A DNA stretch of 64,000 nucleotides from positions 63,786 to 127,785 of the forward strand of contig VXBA01001576.1 in assembly GCA_013399895.1 (NCBI GenBank), given 5' to 3'. The notes under the pieces are model-generated. The model saw nothing but the letters and a program-made list of their open reading frames with translations, had not been told where the DNA came from and ran no database searches. This document shows positions 1 to 13,390 of the stretch, one piece after another. The DNA comes from Serilophus lunatus. Its lineage: Eukaryota; Chordata; Aves; Passeriformes; Eurylaimidae. Numbering within the stretch: position 1 is the stretch's first letter; each line of letters begins with the position of its first letter. The position numbers and the translations under genes are program-made.

Positions 1-445
1 CCTCTGTCATGTGCAGGGACAATTTCCACTGAGTCAGGTTGCTCAAAGACCCATCCAGACTGGCCTTGAACACTTCCAGGGATGGGGGATCTCTGGGCAA
101 CTTCTTCTTTTGTGTCACCACCTCTAGATTAAATAATTTTTTCCTCAACTCTAATGTAAAATCTACCCTTTTTTAGCTTAAAACTCTTGCCCCTTGTCCT
201 GTTGCAACAGGCGCTACTAAATGGTCTGTCCCCATCTCTCTTATAACCCTCCTTTTAATATTGAAGACAACAATAAGGTCTCCCTGGAGCCTTCTCTTCT
301 GCATGCTCAACAACCCCAACTCTCTCAGCCTTTCCTTATAGGAGAAGTGCTCCACTCTGATTGTTTTTGTGGCATCCTCTGGGCCTATTCCAACAGGTCT
401 TTCCTATGTTAGGGGCTCCAGAGCTGGATGCAATATTCTGACTAG
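1..445 (-). mobile_element. CR1 LINE fragment, ORF2 3' end
   Basis: The minus strand encodes LRELGLLSMQKRRLQGDLIVVFN, the conserved CR1 ORF2 C-terminal block. It is followed by degenerate sequence matching the usual tail (aacaatttcc... to ...cctgaatgg region). It begins before the window. Stops and frameshifts show it is an old copy. Confidence 0.85.
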
Positions 446-2029
446 AAAATGAGTACACATTTTTAACTTTATCCCATAACTTTTTATATAATTTCTCCCT
501 TGTTGTCATTGAAGAGTGCACCAGACTTGGATGGGCATTGTTCTTGTCCTCCAGCTACTTCGAGTTTCCCCACATGAGAAATGGTTCATTTCTGACACAG
601 GCTTCTTCTCTGTGTTGGCAGGCATGGTTCTTGTAGATGACAATCTATTAGCTATAACAAAACAGCAGGTGCTGCCTTGAGAATTGGCAGCTATAATCTG
701 TTGCATTAAAATAATGAAACCACCATTTCAGTTGGATGGGGCAAAGAGCATGGTTTCCTGGACAACTGATTAAGTTATGTGCAATAAAATAGCTGGATTA
801 AGTCTCAAGACTTGATCCAGAATATAGAACCCTGAATTAAGTCTAAATTTCTTCCAGCAGCACTGGACCAGATCAGTAGCATTTGCTATGTCAGAGTATG
901 GATGCCCTGACTAAAATCAGTGTTTGGCAATAAGGCCGTGGCAAGTCACAGATCCCCAAAACTATGAGTATAGCAGGCGAAGTACAGGGGAAAACAGACA
1001 AGCGAGCAATCAAGAAACCTTGTCATGTCCCCTTTCTCTGCAAAGTTTGCCTGCTTCACTTGAGACTGACACAGATTCCTACGCATTCAGAAAGGAAGAT
1101 CTCAAGAATTGCCAGAATCACCCTGGACCATAATGCTCTAGCTGCTTACAACTAAGCCAAAGAATAGGCAATGTTAGTCATTAACAGCTACAAACACCAA
1201 CCCTCTCACCACTGCTGTGCTTGCTTCAAATCTGTATCATCCTCTGTCTCCTTACTGAGTGCAGGAAGGATGTGGTTCACCAAGAATCATTTTCCAAATT
1301 CATCCCAATTGCTAAATTAATTATCCTTTAGCTTCAACATGAGGAAACAGTTTCTACCTTCTGCAGCAGGTCTATTTTTAGCGAAGCATCAATTTTTCTC
1401 TATTTTGTTATCCCTCACTGTTGGTTCCTGCCCACACGATGAGTCTGGCATTAATCGCTTGTGGTAGACAAATATTTTTGGCTTAGGCTATGAAAGAGAC
1501 ATAAAGAAGGGTGTAGGGAAAAGAAGTCTTAATAACCAGAAAGAGCATCATTATGCATCAGAATTCATATGGAGAAAGCAAAGACAAGAAAAAGAAAAAA
1601 AAAAAGGAGGAAGGGGAGAAATATCATATTAGTATGTGTTTTTGAGGGTGTGTTTCTGAATATAAATTTACAAAAGTGAAAAGCATCCCTCAGCTTCTGC
1701 AAGTGCAAATCCAGATGAGCCAATTCAAGTCCTTATGAAGGAAGGCTTCAGTGTTGGATAGTATTCCTGGTGTTTCACAAACAGCCCTGCCTGCTGCCCA
1801 AGAGCATCTCTTCCCACCAAACAATGACCTTAGCTCAACAAGAGAGGAGGCCAAACTGACAACATTTTGCATGCACTTCATGTCCTCATAACAATTTCTA
1901 ACTTTTGAACACCTATCAGAAATCTCACCTCTGTGTTAGCTGCTTTCCTGCCTGGCTGAAATGAAAACAGGTACTAAGGGTACTAATGCGACCAAGTGTG
2001 GCCATTTGAAAAGGGCTTTGAGGGGGGAA
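446..2029. other. No gene recognised
   Basis: AT-rich sequence with only short, uncharacteristic ORFs. A purine-rich A/G tract sits at about 1580-1620. Nothing else is visible. Confidence 0.6.
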
Positions 2030-3207
2030 GGGAGTGTAAGAAAAACCAACTTACCTGTTTATAAAATTCACTTTTCCTTGGAAAAGCTGGGAGGGGGAGG
2101 ATGGGGGAGGCTGCCCTTGCCCCCGGCTGTTCCCCAGGGGCGCGGGCCGGGACAGGGCCGGCGGCAGCTTCTCATTTCCCCCGGAGCCATCTCGGGACAG
2201 GGTGGTGGCAGCCGTTGGGGCTGATCACCAGCCGCTGGCACACATGGCCCTGGGGCCATCTCGTCCGCACGTGGTCCCTCGGTCCCAGAGTCGGGATGGA
2301 CCCTGTTCCTGCCTGCTCCACCCCCGCCTCCCCACACGGCCACAGGGGGGAAGCCCTGGGCAGGGCGGCATGCAGGATGCACGGTCGTCCCTCAGTCCCG
2401 CGCACAGGAGCGGCAGCCCTGTACCGGCCCCGGCCGGGGACATGAGCACGGCGGCTGCTTGCGAGTGGCAGTGGGGGGCCGGCCCTGGCGCCGTGTTGGT
2501 GCTGCGGCATCTCTAAGATGCCACGGCTGTGAAAACAAAGATGGCGTGTGGGGCACGAACCTTGTGGTTTGTCGGCGAGAAAAACCCGGAAACAAGGCGG
2601 GGCTCAGCTCCGCTGGACCAATGGAGAGACGGTTTGGCCCGGAAGAAGGCAACGAGGTCCACGCGAGAACAAGAAGGCTCAAAAGCTGAGGACAACAGCC
2701 CCCCCTCCTCTCTTTGGCTCTCGACCCAGGGGCAAAGACCGCAGCTGCTCTCCTCCTCAGTCACAGGCCTCACGGTGCGATTTCACCCATTTCTCTCGGC
2801 AAGCAAGTAACCCTTCGGGGAGGTGGTGGGAGGGAGTCGTTTTCACTTCTTTTTGTGTTTTTCAGAGAACTTCAAAAGCCAGGGAGTCCTTCCAGTAGAG
2901 CGGGAGGGAGAGAGAGAGACGGCTTTTCCTACCCTTCCCCCCTGTTTTTTCAGCTAGACATCTAGCTGAAAGAGCAAGTCCCTTTCTGTTTTTGTCCTTT
3001 TTTTCCCTTTTGTGTTTTTTTTTTCCTGCATGTCAAGTGTTTCTCTGTGTAATTTTGGGGTCCCTTTGGAGTATCCCTCCTTCCCTAATTTAAACCCCCT
3101 GTAATAAACTGTTCACCTGCTGCAAACTCTGTTCAGTTTTCCGTCACCTTTATTGAACCTGCCCCTAGACGATAAAAGTGGTCTTAAGCCACCACACCTA
3201 GACACAA
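2030..3207 (+). other. GC-rich block with LTR-like 3' end (possible solo endogenous-retrovirus LTR)
   Basis: An isolated CpG-bearing block (2100-2800) includes a CCAAT motif (gaccaatgg, about 2618) and 'aagatggcg'. A T-rich region follows, then AATAAA at about 3102 and a short T-rich stretch ending '...aagccaccaca' near 3207. The order promoter-like GC block, AATAAA, short U5-like tail ending in CA fits a plus-strand LTR. I could not find a matching TG 5' end or a clear target duplication, and no gag/pol/env frames are present. The alternative is a CpG-island promoter of a neighbouring gene, such as KMT5B, which lies next to C11orf24 in human. Confidence 0.35.
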
Positions 3208-3624
3208 GGTACTCAAGAAAATATTGTTCTTAGTAATAGCCCTGCTACATGAAAGGGGAAAAGAGAGCAGGACAAAAGGAAACATCTTCCTTGTCTACAT
3301 TCATCCACCTTGTAAAGATAGTTAACCTGAAGTTACTGAAATGAATTGCTTTAAGGCACAGTCCATCCCTACATGTTATATGGAAGCTTTGTCACCCTAA
3401 ATACATGACTCCTGGCACCACATAGTCCAGCTATCCACCAACAAAAGTATTCCAGAAACTATCACGCACAGTCTCAGACACTAATTCCAGGTTCTGTCCC
3501 TCATTCAGTTCATGTGACAGACCTGCTTTCCTTAAAGAAGCTCTGAGGGTGAATCTAGAGCTGGATTAAAAACAAATGATGAAGCAGCATAAAGTGTCCC
3601 ATACCACAGTGACTCCGTTCCATC

Positions 3625-3720
3625 ATCAGAATTTAATCCCAGGATGGTAGACTTGTCCAGGTTGGAAAAGGCTTTTAAAATCATTGAGTCCAACCAACTA
3701 TCCTCTTCACAACTCACCTC
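3625..3720 (-). mobile_element. CR1 LINE 3'-end scrap
   Basis: On the minus strand, 'ttggttggactcaatgattttaaaagccttttccaacctggac' matches the CR1 3' UTR pattern (ggactagatgatctttaaaggtcccttccaaccc). It is heavily decayed. Confidence 0.55.
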
Positions 3721-5680
3721 CTAACCTAGATCTTCTTTGAGACTGCCTAAGCTAGGCAAGGTGAAATAGAGGAGCATGACCAATCCCCTTTGACCTTTAT
3801 GCTCTACAATGGTGAAGGGCCAAAGATACTGAAAACTATAAAACTAACTGGAAATTTGGTCTAAAGCCCTACATTGGTAAACTCAGCCTGCTTTATACAA
3901 AGCCCATCTGCACCACTAGTTCTCTTCTGTGGGCTGTTTAAGAGGCTTGGAACACCTTGAGCTTACTGCTGTACTTAAGCCCCAGCCTGTGAGAAACAAG
4001 GGGCCTCTCAAAATTATGCAAGCCAAAGAAAGCCTGAAACTTGACAACTGTAGCTTATTGGACATGAGACAGCAAGAAGCAGACTCGGCTTTGGCTGAAA
4101 ATATCATTAAAGCTATAGGTCCTGTTACAGACTGAGGAATCCATAGCAGAGTAAGAAGCAAAGACAGAGGCACCAGGAAGGGCTGAGGGGGCAAAACAGT
4201 GCAAACTATTCAAAAACTGGTTATTGCTGTGTACATACATACCCAATACATCTATCTCTCAGTCACTATTTTGATCCATGCTAGCCCAGGATATGATCTC
4301 CAGCCACAGTGTGTGCATGAAAGGAAAAGAATCCTCATTTGATCTGGAAATCTCATATTCCCACCTACAGCTGCTGCTCTGGAACTGCTGAATGAAATGA
4401 CTTCTCCCAGACAGGCCAGGTGTTTAAATAGCTTGGACTGGAATTTGCTGCCCTGAGCCACAGTTTAGCAGTTGGTAAACTTGGACATCTGCCAGTGCCC
4501 TAAACTATTAACTGTTCCTATAACTCCATCAGCGTTTTTGTCATCTTCTTCTGGAAAACTGAACCAGACAGATAAACAAGAGAAACTAAATCTCAGAGAT
4601 GACTATGATCAGCCCAAATATACCAGCTGTCTACAGCTATGAGTGTGTCCATCCCTTCAAATATAAACAAGAGAGGGAAGCTAAACCCCGTGGCAAGACC
4701 TTTATCTTAATGATAGAGTCCAAAAGAATTTTCAGGAAAGAAACACACTTTGTGAGGCAAATTAGTACCCCAGAACAGCTTCCAGGACTGCTATCAGGAG
4801 CTAGGAGGAGCAGGAAAAAAAGGTTACTAGGCTCCACCTAGAAGTCTGCCCTAGAGCCCCAGGGCAAATACTGCTGCCTACCATCCCCTCCCGTAGGTGT
4901 GGCCGAACCCACTGGTATCGCTGCACCCTTGCCAGCTCTGTGCAAGGTTCATGGGCACTGGTGGAGTCCTTTCCCATCATCCTCCTCTCTGCAGCATTAA
5001 ACAAAAAAACCCAAAACAACACTGGCACATTTTCCTTCTGGATTCCCATGTTCCCAAGTCAGTAAATATCAACTCAGTAGGGTTTTTTTGTTTTTGTTGA
5101 CTTTAAGCAGAGAAAAACTGATCTGTTTGGGATTCTGCAAAGAACTGAATCTAATGGAAAGATCTTGTCCCCATATAGAGGACAAGCCAGTCTTCACAGT
5201 GCAGAGGGAACATGTGCTGTTTAAAGGAGGCTGCTCAGAGACCTTCAATTGAGATTTCAATTACGATCTCCCTAGATCCTCTTATGTATGTCACTAGTTC
5301 CTCTTCTCATCTGTGAAAGAGAAGTAGGAAAATGTCTCATTTTTCCACATCCCTTTTTTTTCTGGCCAGATACTGTAGCCTGCAGTTCAGGTCTGGCCAT
5401 GATCTTAGTAAAGACTGAAGGCCATGAGTTCACGGTACAGCGGAGTTTAACTCATGCTGCTTAAGACACCAGGAAAACAAACAGACACCTTCCCATGTTA
5501 AGATTTGCATTTCTCTTGTTCCCAAGGAGCAGCACCTCTGCAGATACATCCATTCCCATTGTGCAATCACTCTCAGAAGGAGGGTAACTTTTTGGAAATT
5601 CTCTTTATTTCAGAAAGGCAGAGGTGTTAGTCTGCTTCCTCCACAAGAACCACACCTAAAATATAAATCATATTTCAGAA

Positions 5681-5704
5681 GGGGGGGGATTTCCTCCCCC
5701 CCCC
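5681..5704. repeat. G8/C9 inverted homopolymer hairpin
   Basis: Eight G, a 7-base loop (atttcct) and nine C form a perfect GC stem. It is a candidate site for polymerase slippage or for assembly error. Confidence 0.8.
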
Positions 5705-8700
5705 ATTTTAACTTTTTGCTAGGGTGTGGAAAGTGAATAATCCCAACTGAGCATTCCTTAAATTTACAGTTGGCTGTTTAATTAGAAATTTAATAAATGT
5801 GACTTAATTATCTCTTAATTAGATTGCTTTATTAATGCCCATGGCCGTAACCCCTTAGGGCTCTCAGTCTTGTTAGATCTCAAAAGCTAGGCTGAGTCAA
5901 CACTTGAATAAACAGTTGCCAACAAAATACCTTGTGCTGCCAGAGGTGGCATTTGAATTTTACTAGTTGATTTTCTTCCCAGGTTGAACTCTGTACCTTC
6001 ATATAGTGCCAGGTAATCTCTGCTCTCAGAGGTTCCTTTTCTGCATGAAATGTAAAGTGGAGAAGACCATTTTTGACACAGCTCACAGCAAGCAAAGTTT
6101 TAAAAATCTTACCGGCCAGACCATATTCCAGCTGGACTAATTACAGTTCCCTTTACTTAATTCAATTTTCACCAGGAACCAGTTCTCTCCACTTCTGAAG
6201 AGCTGTTGTGCAATGCTGCCATACACTGTTAAGACCTGTCAACATGACAGATTTTTGGCATCTTCTTAGGTACCTGAAGTACCTATAAAATGCTCCTTGG
6301 TCACCTAGCATTCTTCTTACTATTAATATTAGAAGAAAAGCACGTATGGACAGCTTTCATTTCTGTTCTCAAATGGCCTCTTTTTTTAATTTTAAGTAAC
6401 TTCAACCTTTTTTTTCAGGTGGAATTTTGCCCTTCTGGTCTCTGCCAGAAAACTTTTTGGAAAGTTTGGTTCAGCTGTGTTTTAGTTTTAAGTCAGTGAG
6501 TAGGCAGGGAAAAATACAACTATTGCCATGATTTAAGTGTTAAAATAAATATTCTGTCACCTTGTCTTGAGAAATCCAGCACCAAGAAAAGAGAACCTTC
6601 AAGCTGGCTCACACATGCACTTGTTAGTTTTCCAGTGCAAACACATCTCAAATTAACTGGCCCTTGAATGCTACCAAAGACAGTTTTCAGAGTCTGTTCT
6701 TAGGTCAAAGGAAGGTGATTTAAAGCAAACGTTGCATCTGACATCTGAAGAGATGGTGCTGGAGAAAAATCTGTTCCTCATTTTTGTTTGAAAAAGTGAA
6801 AAAGCAAGAAAGACCCACTCCTAACAAGTCACACTGTTAATTCAGTCTAGAACAGAGCAGCAGAAATAGCTGAAGTATGGAGCAGATGATGCAGCAACCC
6901 CTGGGGAACAAACACCTGATGAAGTGACACCACAAACAGGGTCTGTAGCTGACAGAACAGCAGCATGAAACTATAGGTTCAACACAAAACCCCTATCCAG
7001 CTAGCAGAAGGACAGAGGATACCAGACAATGAAAAGTCCCACTTTTTGCCAGAGCTACCCACATCCCAGACACAGCCAGAAATAGATCTTTATGAAAATC
7101 CATGGGTTTTAGGACCTTGTACTCAGCAGACCATCTCTGGCCATTTCAAGGCATGCTGAGCCTTGGTACCATGTTTTCTCTACTGCAATTTGAAATACCC
7201 ATGCAAAACAACTGCAGCTCTGTAAACATTGTCTCCTGGCTGGGCAATAAATGAAGGCGTGTTTCCTGGCAGGCAATTTGTTTCTCTTCCAAACCACCCT
7301 GAGCAGTCTGCTCAGCTTTACAGCCAATGTGGACTGCTGCAGCACACTGAGGAAATGTCCTGAACATTTTGTTGGGAGTTGACATCTCTGACAGTGAGAC
7401 AATGCCTCATGGGAAGCTTCAATGCAGAACTACCTCTAAAGCAGGACAGCTTCTGTTTCCTTCCTCTGCTACCACGGATCCTTCTTCTTGTGTTAAAACA
7501 GCAGAAGCCATATTGTCAGGGATGGAGTGGAAGCAGCAAACTGGAAGCCAGAAGTCCATCCATTTTCCTTGACTTTATCACTCTTCAAGGACCTATCTCC
7601 CGTTCCTCCTGCTCTCTACTTCTACTGCAACTTGCTGAGCGCTCACCTTTTTCTGTCCTCCCTGACTGGTGAATGAAGCTATGAGAGCCACAGAGCAATA
7701 ACAGCTGGTCAAAAAGCCAGCAGCAGCAGCCCCTCAGCTCATTTTCAGTTCTCTTAGTCCCTTCTCTTCTCAGCCAACAGAAGAAAGCATGCCCTGACAC
7801 TAAAGCTAGAAAATCAGTGACCTCCCTTCTGCTGCCTGCACAAACAGATCTCCCAGATAGCAGTGCCAGGGACAGGCAGTAGCAATGGCCCCACAAGTGC
7901 CAGGCCACCAGCAGACACACAGGGAAGAGGAAGTTGTAATCAGGCCCCAGTAACACAAACCAGCTGCTGCTTGGCTGGGGCTGAACAGCAGCTGTGCTTG
8001 GGAAACCTTCTGCCTTAGGTTGTGGTCCAGATCTAATGAACAGAGAGGCACCTCAGAAGGTCCCAATAGAATCAGAACCCAAAGTCTTCATTTGTCCAAG
8101 CTGTTTCAGCAAATCAGCTCAAAGACCTTACTAGCATGTCCCTTCCAGGTTCTGCTGGGTCAAATAAGTGATGCTGCAGCGCATCTCCAGTAAGTGACAG
8201 CTGTAGCTAAAATGAATTGGCCAGTCACATTGGAAACCTTGAAGGAAAAAAGAAGACGCTGTCTCAGCGCTCCAGTGACCTGTCTTGGCACCTGAGCCCC
8301 ACCTCAACTTGCAGCACAGGTTGCTTCATCTGCCTCACACCCTTGCCCAGCTCCAGCAGTGCAATTCAAGGCCAGCTTGACGACAAGGCTTTCTCGTGAA
8401 GCCTACGTATGCACACAATGAGAGGGATCTGCATAGAAAAAAGCCTTCAAGAAAGCTGCTATAGCTAGGAGGTAAACGAAAGAACAAGGTTAGATGAATT
8501 AAAATTCACCTTCCCCAGTGGTACTCGTCTCCTACCCAGTGACCCATTCATGCAATCTCCTCTCTCCCATAGTACATAGGTGGCCCAAGACAAAATGTTG
8601 CACAGAAAATCATTTTCTCATTGTCAGAGGCTAAAATTATCTGCGTAAATATTATAGCAGTAGGCTAATCTGCATCCCCACCCAACCCACACAGTATCAC

Positions 8701-9834
8701 AAAGCAGGCAGGTCAGCTCCAGCCCAGGTTTCAATTACAGAGCACGTTGTGATTAAAACTGTACCTGCTTGCTTTTCTTTGGGCTTTAAATTTCCTCCAC
8801 CATGCAGCTGCTTTTAGTGAAGGTTTATTACTAGTCTTATCTATAGAATGATCTCCTCAACTCACTGGAATGACCAGGAAACCCATGGAGAAAGAACAAA
8901 CAGATACCACGTGGCAGCTCTGCAAAAGGTACACGGTCATTTGATAAGTGCAGCTTAGATTTAATTACCAGTGCTAAAGGGGGATTTGTGGTGTAATAAA
9001 AGTCAGAATAAGAATTAGCCTCCCTGTGGTACCTTGCTGGTCATTTTTGGCAGGAAATGGCAAGACATTGAATACTAAACCTCACATTTCAGGGCTAGAG
9101 CCAGATTCCAAGATGTGGAAGAGACAGCTCACGCGCGTGTCTCTCTTTTTCACAGGAGAAGTCTTGCATTTTCCTTTGAAAAGAGCAGTGACATCTGTGT
9201 GGGCAATGGGTGAAGCATAGATGCTTCAAAGCTGTTGTAGGACAACAGTTCCTAGACCACCACATGCCCACATGAATGCACACATGTTGTGGGTGGGAAG
9301 GAGCAGTCACAGTGGGCATCCACACACTGTACTGTGGACATGAGGCAATCTCACCTTGCTGCTGCAGTGCTCTCTCCTAAGTGAGAGGCATCAGAAGAGC
9401 TTCAAAGCTAAGTTAGGAAAAGGACAGTAGTGTAGCACACATTTACATAGTTCTGTGGCCAGGAAGTGGCTCCATGACCCTGCTACATGGATCTGCTAAG
9501 CCCAGTATTTTCAGCTAGCAATTTAAGTCAATGGGGTAATAACATCTCTTCATCAGAAACATCATGTACCTCAAAGAATGCTTCTATTCTGGCTTTTAAT
9601 TCCCTCTTCAGACAGTTCTGTAAAAATGCATGCGAAAGTATATTTCTCTTTCATCTGGCCAGCAGTCATGATAGCATGAAAACTGATAGCTCAGACCAGA
9701 TAAGGAAGGACTGTTCTTCATGAGAATGCCTGGTGCTCCTTTACCTTTAGCATGCACACAGTTCATATCATTTATTACTTCTTCACAGCAGAGTTCTCAG
9801 GTCATCCTGTTCATGAATCCCCAGGATTTTTCCT

Positions 9835-9955
9835 GTGCTACATCAGCCTGTGAGGACTTTAACTCCTGTAGAGCTGCTACTCCTTCCCTTGGGAGATCAT
9901 TACACAGTTTGACAGCTCTCACTAACATTTTCCAGAATTTCCCACTGTCTAACAA
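9835..9955. repeat. Possible very old LINE/CR1-like scrap
   Basis: 'cccttgggagatcattacacagtttgacagctctcac...ttttccag' resembles the antisense 3' region of ancient CR1/L3-type LINEs (pattern 'gggaggccattccac...ttttcctaat'). Too decayed to be certain. Confidence 0.25.
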
Positions 9956-12900
9956 AACTGCAAACATTCAACAAAAAGTACACTCTACCAAGCTTTGCAC
10001 ACACAGATGGCAGAACCAAGGTTCACAGCTGGAAAAAAAACACATGGGTTGTCCCAGTGCAAGCCATGTGCATCTGCTGCCCATGTGGAACCTTCCATCC
10101 CTTTCAGCCACTTCTCCCTTTCCTGCTTTGGTTCACATGGATGCAATTTTCAACAGATGAGATCATCTTTTGAAAAAGCTTTATGTTTGGCTACAAACAG
10201 ACCCCAAGACTGCATGTGATTCAGAAGAAGCATGGAGACCATGTTCATGAGGGTCACCATTTCCTTCAAAATGGGATGGTCATTGCATGTCACAAACTGC
10301 TCGAGTACGAGACTGCTCTTTCCTGCAAAAGAGTCTCTCTAATTTTCCTTGCAGACTGAAGTAGGATGAAAAGCAAAAAACTTTCCGCAGAAGTTCCCAC
10401 AGCAGTTCTGGACTACAGGAACCTACCTGACCCTCTGTGACATGCTGAGGACTTCAACCCCAGCTAGGGACCAGGCCTTGGGGAAAGCTCCAGTGAACAT
10501 TGACCCACTCCAGGATACAATTACCAGGAAGCTCATGGCTTTCTGAAGATCTTTAGCCCAATACTACTTCAGTCTAAATACTGAAGACACGTAGCTATAT
10601 GTAAAAATCAATAAACCAGAAAAAAAGCCAAAAACAACTGGCCTTCAGCTCCTACATCATGTTTGCAACACACTTTGACTCAGCAATCAGGAGAATGAGA
10701 CAGGAGAGTTGGCTTTTATCCTACAGATCAGATGGCCTTTCTGCTTGTAGACAATGGCTTGTAGCACACAGTGCTTCTGCTGATTTTTCACTGTTGGGAA
10801 TATTCACTAGGATGCATGTAGGAGGATTCAGTTTACCGCCACCTTCTACCAGCAAGGTAGAAGAGGTGTAACTGAGGTGGTCAGAAGTATACACAGCACA
10901 TTCACCCAAATAACATACATCTCTTCCCTTTGCCCTGTGTACCTTGAACAACCATATTAGCACATACCTACATAAGAGGCATTACCTAGCTCTGATAAAG
11001 TCATCATCAAGAATTTAAGCATTTAAGAATTTAACAGTACTACCCTATGCACCAGTATCAGCAAATTCCTGAGCAAATTCTCTTTTCTGGCACTTTATAA
11101 GCTCATCTGCTTGCTGACATCACTCAGATCACACAGGTGCCACAACATACTAAGGATGTTCTTGTAACTACCTGACACCACTGGGGTGCAGGACCAGCTG
11201 GTAGATAATATGCACTGCCCCATTCCTCTACTGCAGTAAAAGGTGTTTCAATTTCCCAAAAGCATGAGAACTTCTTCCCCATGGTACATCGTACATTTAT
11301 CATTATTCAACTGCTGACTTCAGCCTAATTGTATTGACCCAGGATGAGCAAAGTTGCTCAGAAAAATGCCTGTATCAGGTACAGCACTTAGAGAAATCAC
11401 AACACAACACCAAGATTTTAGATGCTTTTGAAAATTCTCACTTTTTAATCTGCAGCAGTTGCTGTAATCCCAAGAATAAGAGCAGAGTTTATGATTAATC
11501 TAACGCCAGAATTTGGCTAAATCTTGATTTTATTTATTTTTTTAACTAGTCATGAATAGTCACTTCTAAATGCGAGGAGTTTCCAGCTGAATAAAGCCCC
11601 CTTTCTTTTTTCTCCATTCCTTAGTGTTATAAGAGTTATGTAGAAGATGTAACTGCACTTACAAGCTTTGGCAACATCATCTGTATGCAGTAAAGAACAG
11701 GAACAACTTGTATAAGTCCATGGCCCTCAAACCAGTGTAATTTCATCTGTCTCAGCATGAAAGAGTTAAAATATTTAGCCACTTTTCATGAAGACAAGTT
11801 AATTGTTTTCTTTTTCAAACAGATTGTACAATCCAGTCCAAAGAGCTTTTTTTTTTTTTTAAGTCTTTTTTAATTGGGACCAGCAGGATGCTGGGCGAGT
11901 TCTATGTGCTTGCAAAGGACCTCTCCTTCAAACATACTTTGTAATTCAAACATAATTCCAGCCAAAGCACAAGTTGAACATCACCCAGGGCTAACTGGGA
12001 AGCCCTAGATCAGGCAGAGATTCTTTATCCCAGATCCTTCAGTGTTTCCCTGCCAGAGGAAGGCTGAACAGGCAAGCTCTTCTAGAGCCCCGCAGCACAA
12101 CCTGCTGGTATTTCTCAGCCAAGGCAGGACTGCTCTAAATACATCATCCAGACCAGAAGCAGCTCAGAAAGACAAGGACATGAAACTACAAGGATGTCAA
12201 ACCAAAATACTGTAGAGCAAAGATCAGCTTTTCCCACAATAACCAGCTATTCAGCAAGACCAAAAAGTCAAAGCAATCTCTAACCTTGACCTGCTTAGGC
12301 CTTCTAGTAGGGAGGAATCAATACAGCTCTAGGCTTTGCTGTTCTTCAGCCTGGTTCCCTCTGAAAAAGCACAATTTCACAAGCCAGTGCTTCATGCAAG
12401 ATGAAAACATTTGCTTTTGAACCCACGGGCCAACTTCAGCCAAGCACAACAAAGGAAATTAAGTTTCATGAGACTTAAGAGGCCTTGGAAAGGAGAACAT
12501 TGGAGTTGCCCCGGTTGGGGAGATGTTGCAGTATGAACTTGCAGTAGCAGTTTTACTCCAGCTAGCAACTAAGTCACAAAGCAGCTGCTGGCTCACAACA
12601 ACGAAAATATCGGAGAGTTATCAACTAAAACCAAAACACAGTACTGTAGCAGCTATTAAGAAGAAAGTTAACTCTTCCTCAGGTGAAAGAAGGACACTTG
12701 CCTGTACTGCATGCCACAGAATCCACAGTGGGAAAAGCCCTTAGAAATGTTTCAGAAGAGCAGGACTCAGGTTTCCTATTGGGATGGTAAGGAAAAAAAA
12801 AAAAAAGAGCAGTCATGAGACAAATCCAGAGAAACTACCTCCAGGATACATCCATTTCCAGATTTTCCTGGGCATTTTCCAGCTATATGCATCAGCTGTT

Positions 12901-13224
12901 TTAAAGGTCATCCTTAAGAGTTCTGCATATGCTCTTTAATGCTTTGGACACCACCTGGTATATTGCAAACTCATATTTGCAGCTGGAAACTTCTTCATTC
13001 CTATTATTCCTTTAAATGATTTAGTATTCCTTTATTTCCTTTCCACTCTTCTGTCTGGAGCAACATACTTGTAATACAGGTAATTAATTAAGAGGGAGGT
13101 GGCATTTAGTATTAATAAAATCTAAATTTAATTCCAGGATGTTCCTATTTTATTAAGGAAGAGGCCATGCAACAGGTTAAAACACAGTATGCATCAGATA
13201 TGCTTCTTCACAGCAGCAAAACGC

Positions 13225-13390
13225 TGTTCTTGGTAGAACCAGGAAAAGTGGTAGATGCCCCAGCACAAAAATCATTCAAGGTCAGGTTGGATGGGGCTCT
13301 GAGCAACCTGAAGATATCCCTGCTCATTGCAGGGTGCTTGGACTAGACGACTAGTCCCTTCCAACCCAAATCATTCTGTGATTCTATAAC
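13225..13390 (+). mobile_element. CR1 LINE 3'-end fragment
   Basis: Reads '...gtggtagatgccccagc...ggtcaggttggatggggctctgagcaacctg...' and '...cttggactagacgactagtcccttccaaccc', ending in attctgtgattctata. This is the canonical CR1 3' UTR and octamer-like tail. Confidence 0.88.

Larger units (their letters stand above)
3721..13224. other. Intergenic stretch without recognised gene
   Basis: All ORFs are short and look random. I checked for exons of KMT5B (SET-domain motifs such as NHDCRPNC), the neighbour of C11orf24 in human, and saw none. It contains the G/C hairpin at 5681 and a doubtful old LINE scrap at 9835. Confidence 0.55.

Noticed and set aside
7369..8066. Cluster of overlapping ORFs of 86-123 codons on both strands
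   Set aside because: Ser/Leu/Cys-rich random-looking products from CT-rich sequence; none recognised.
9720..10160. 146-codon plus-strand ORF
   Set aside because: Overlaps a possible old LINE scrap; protein looks random.
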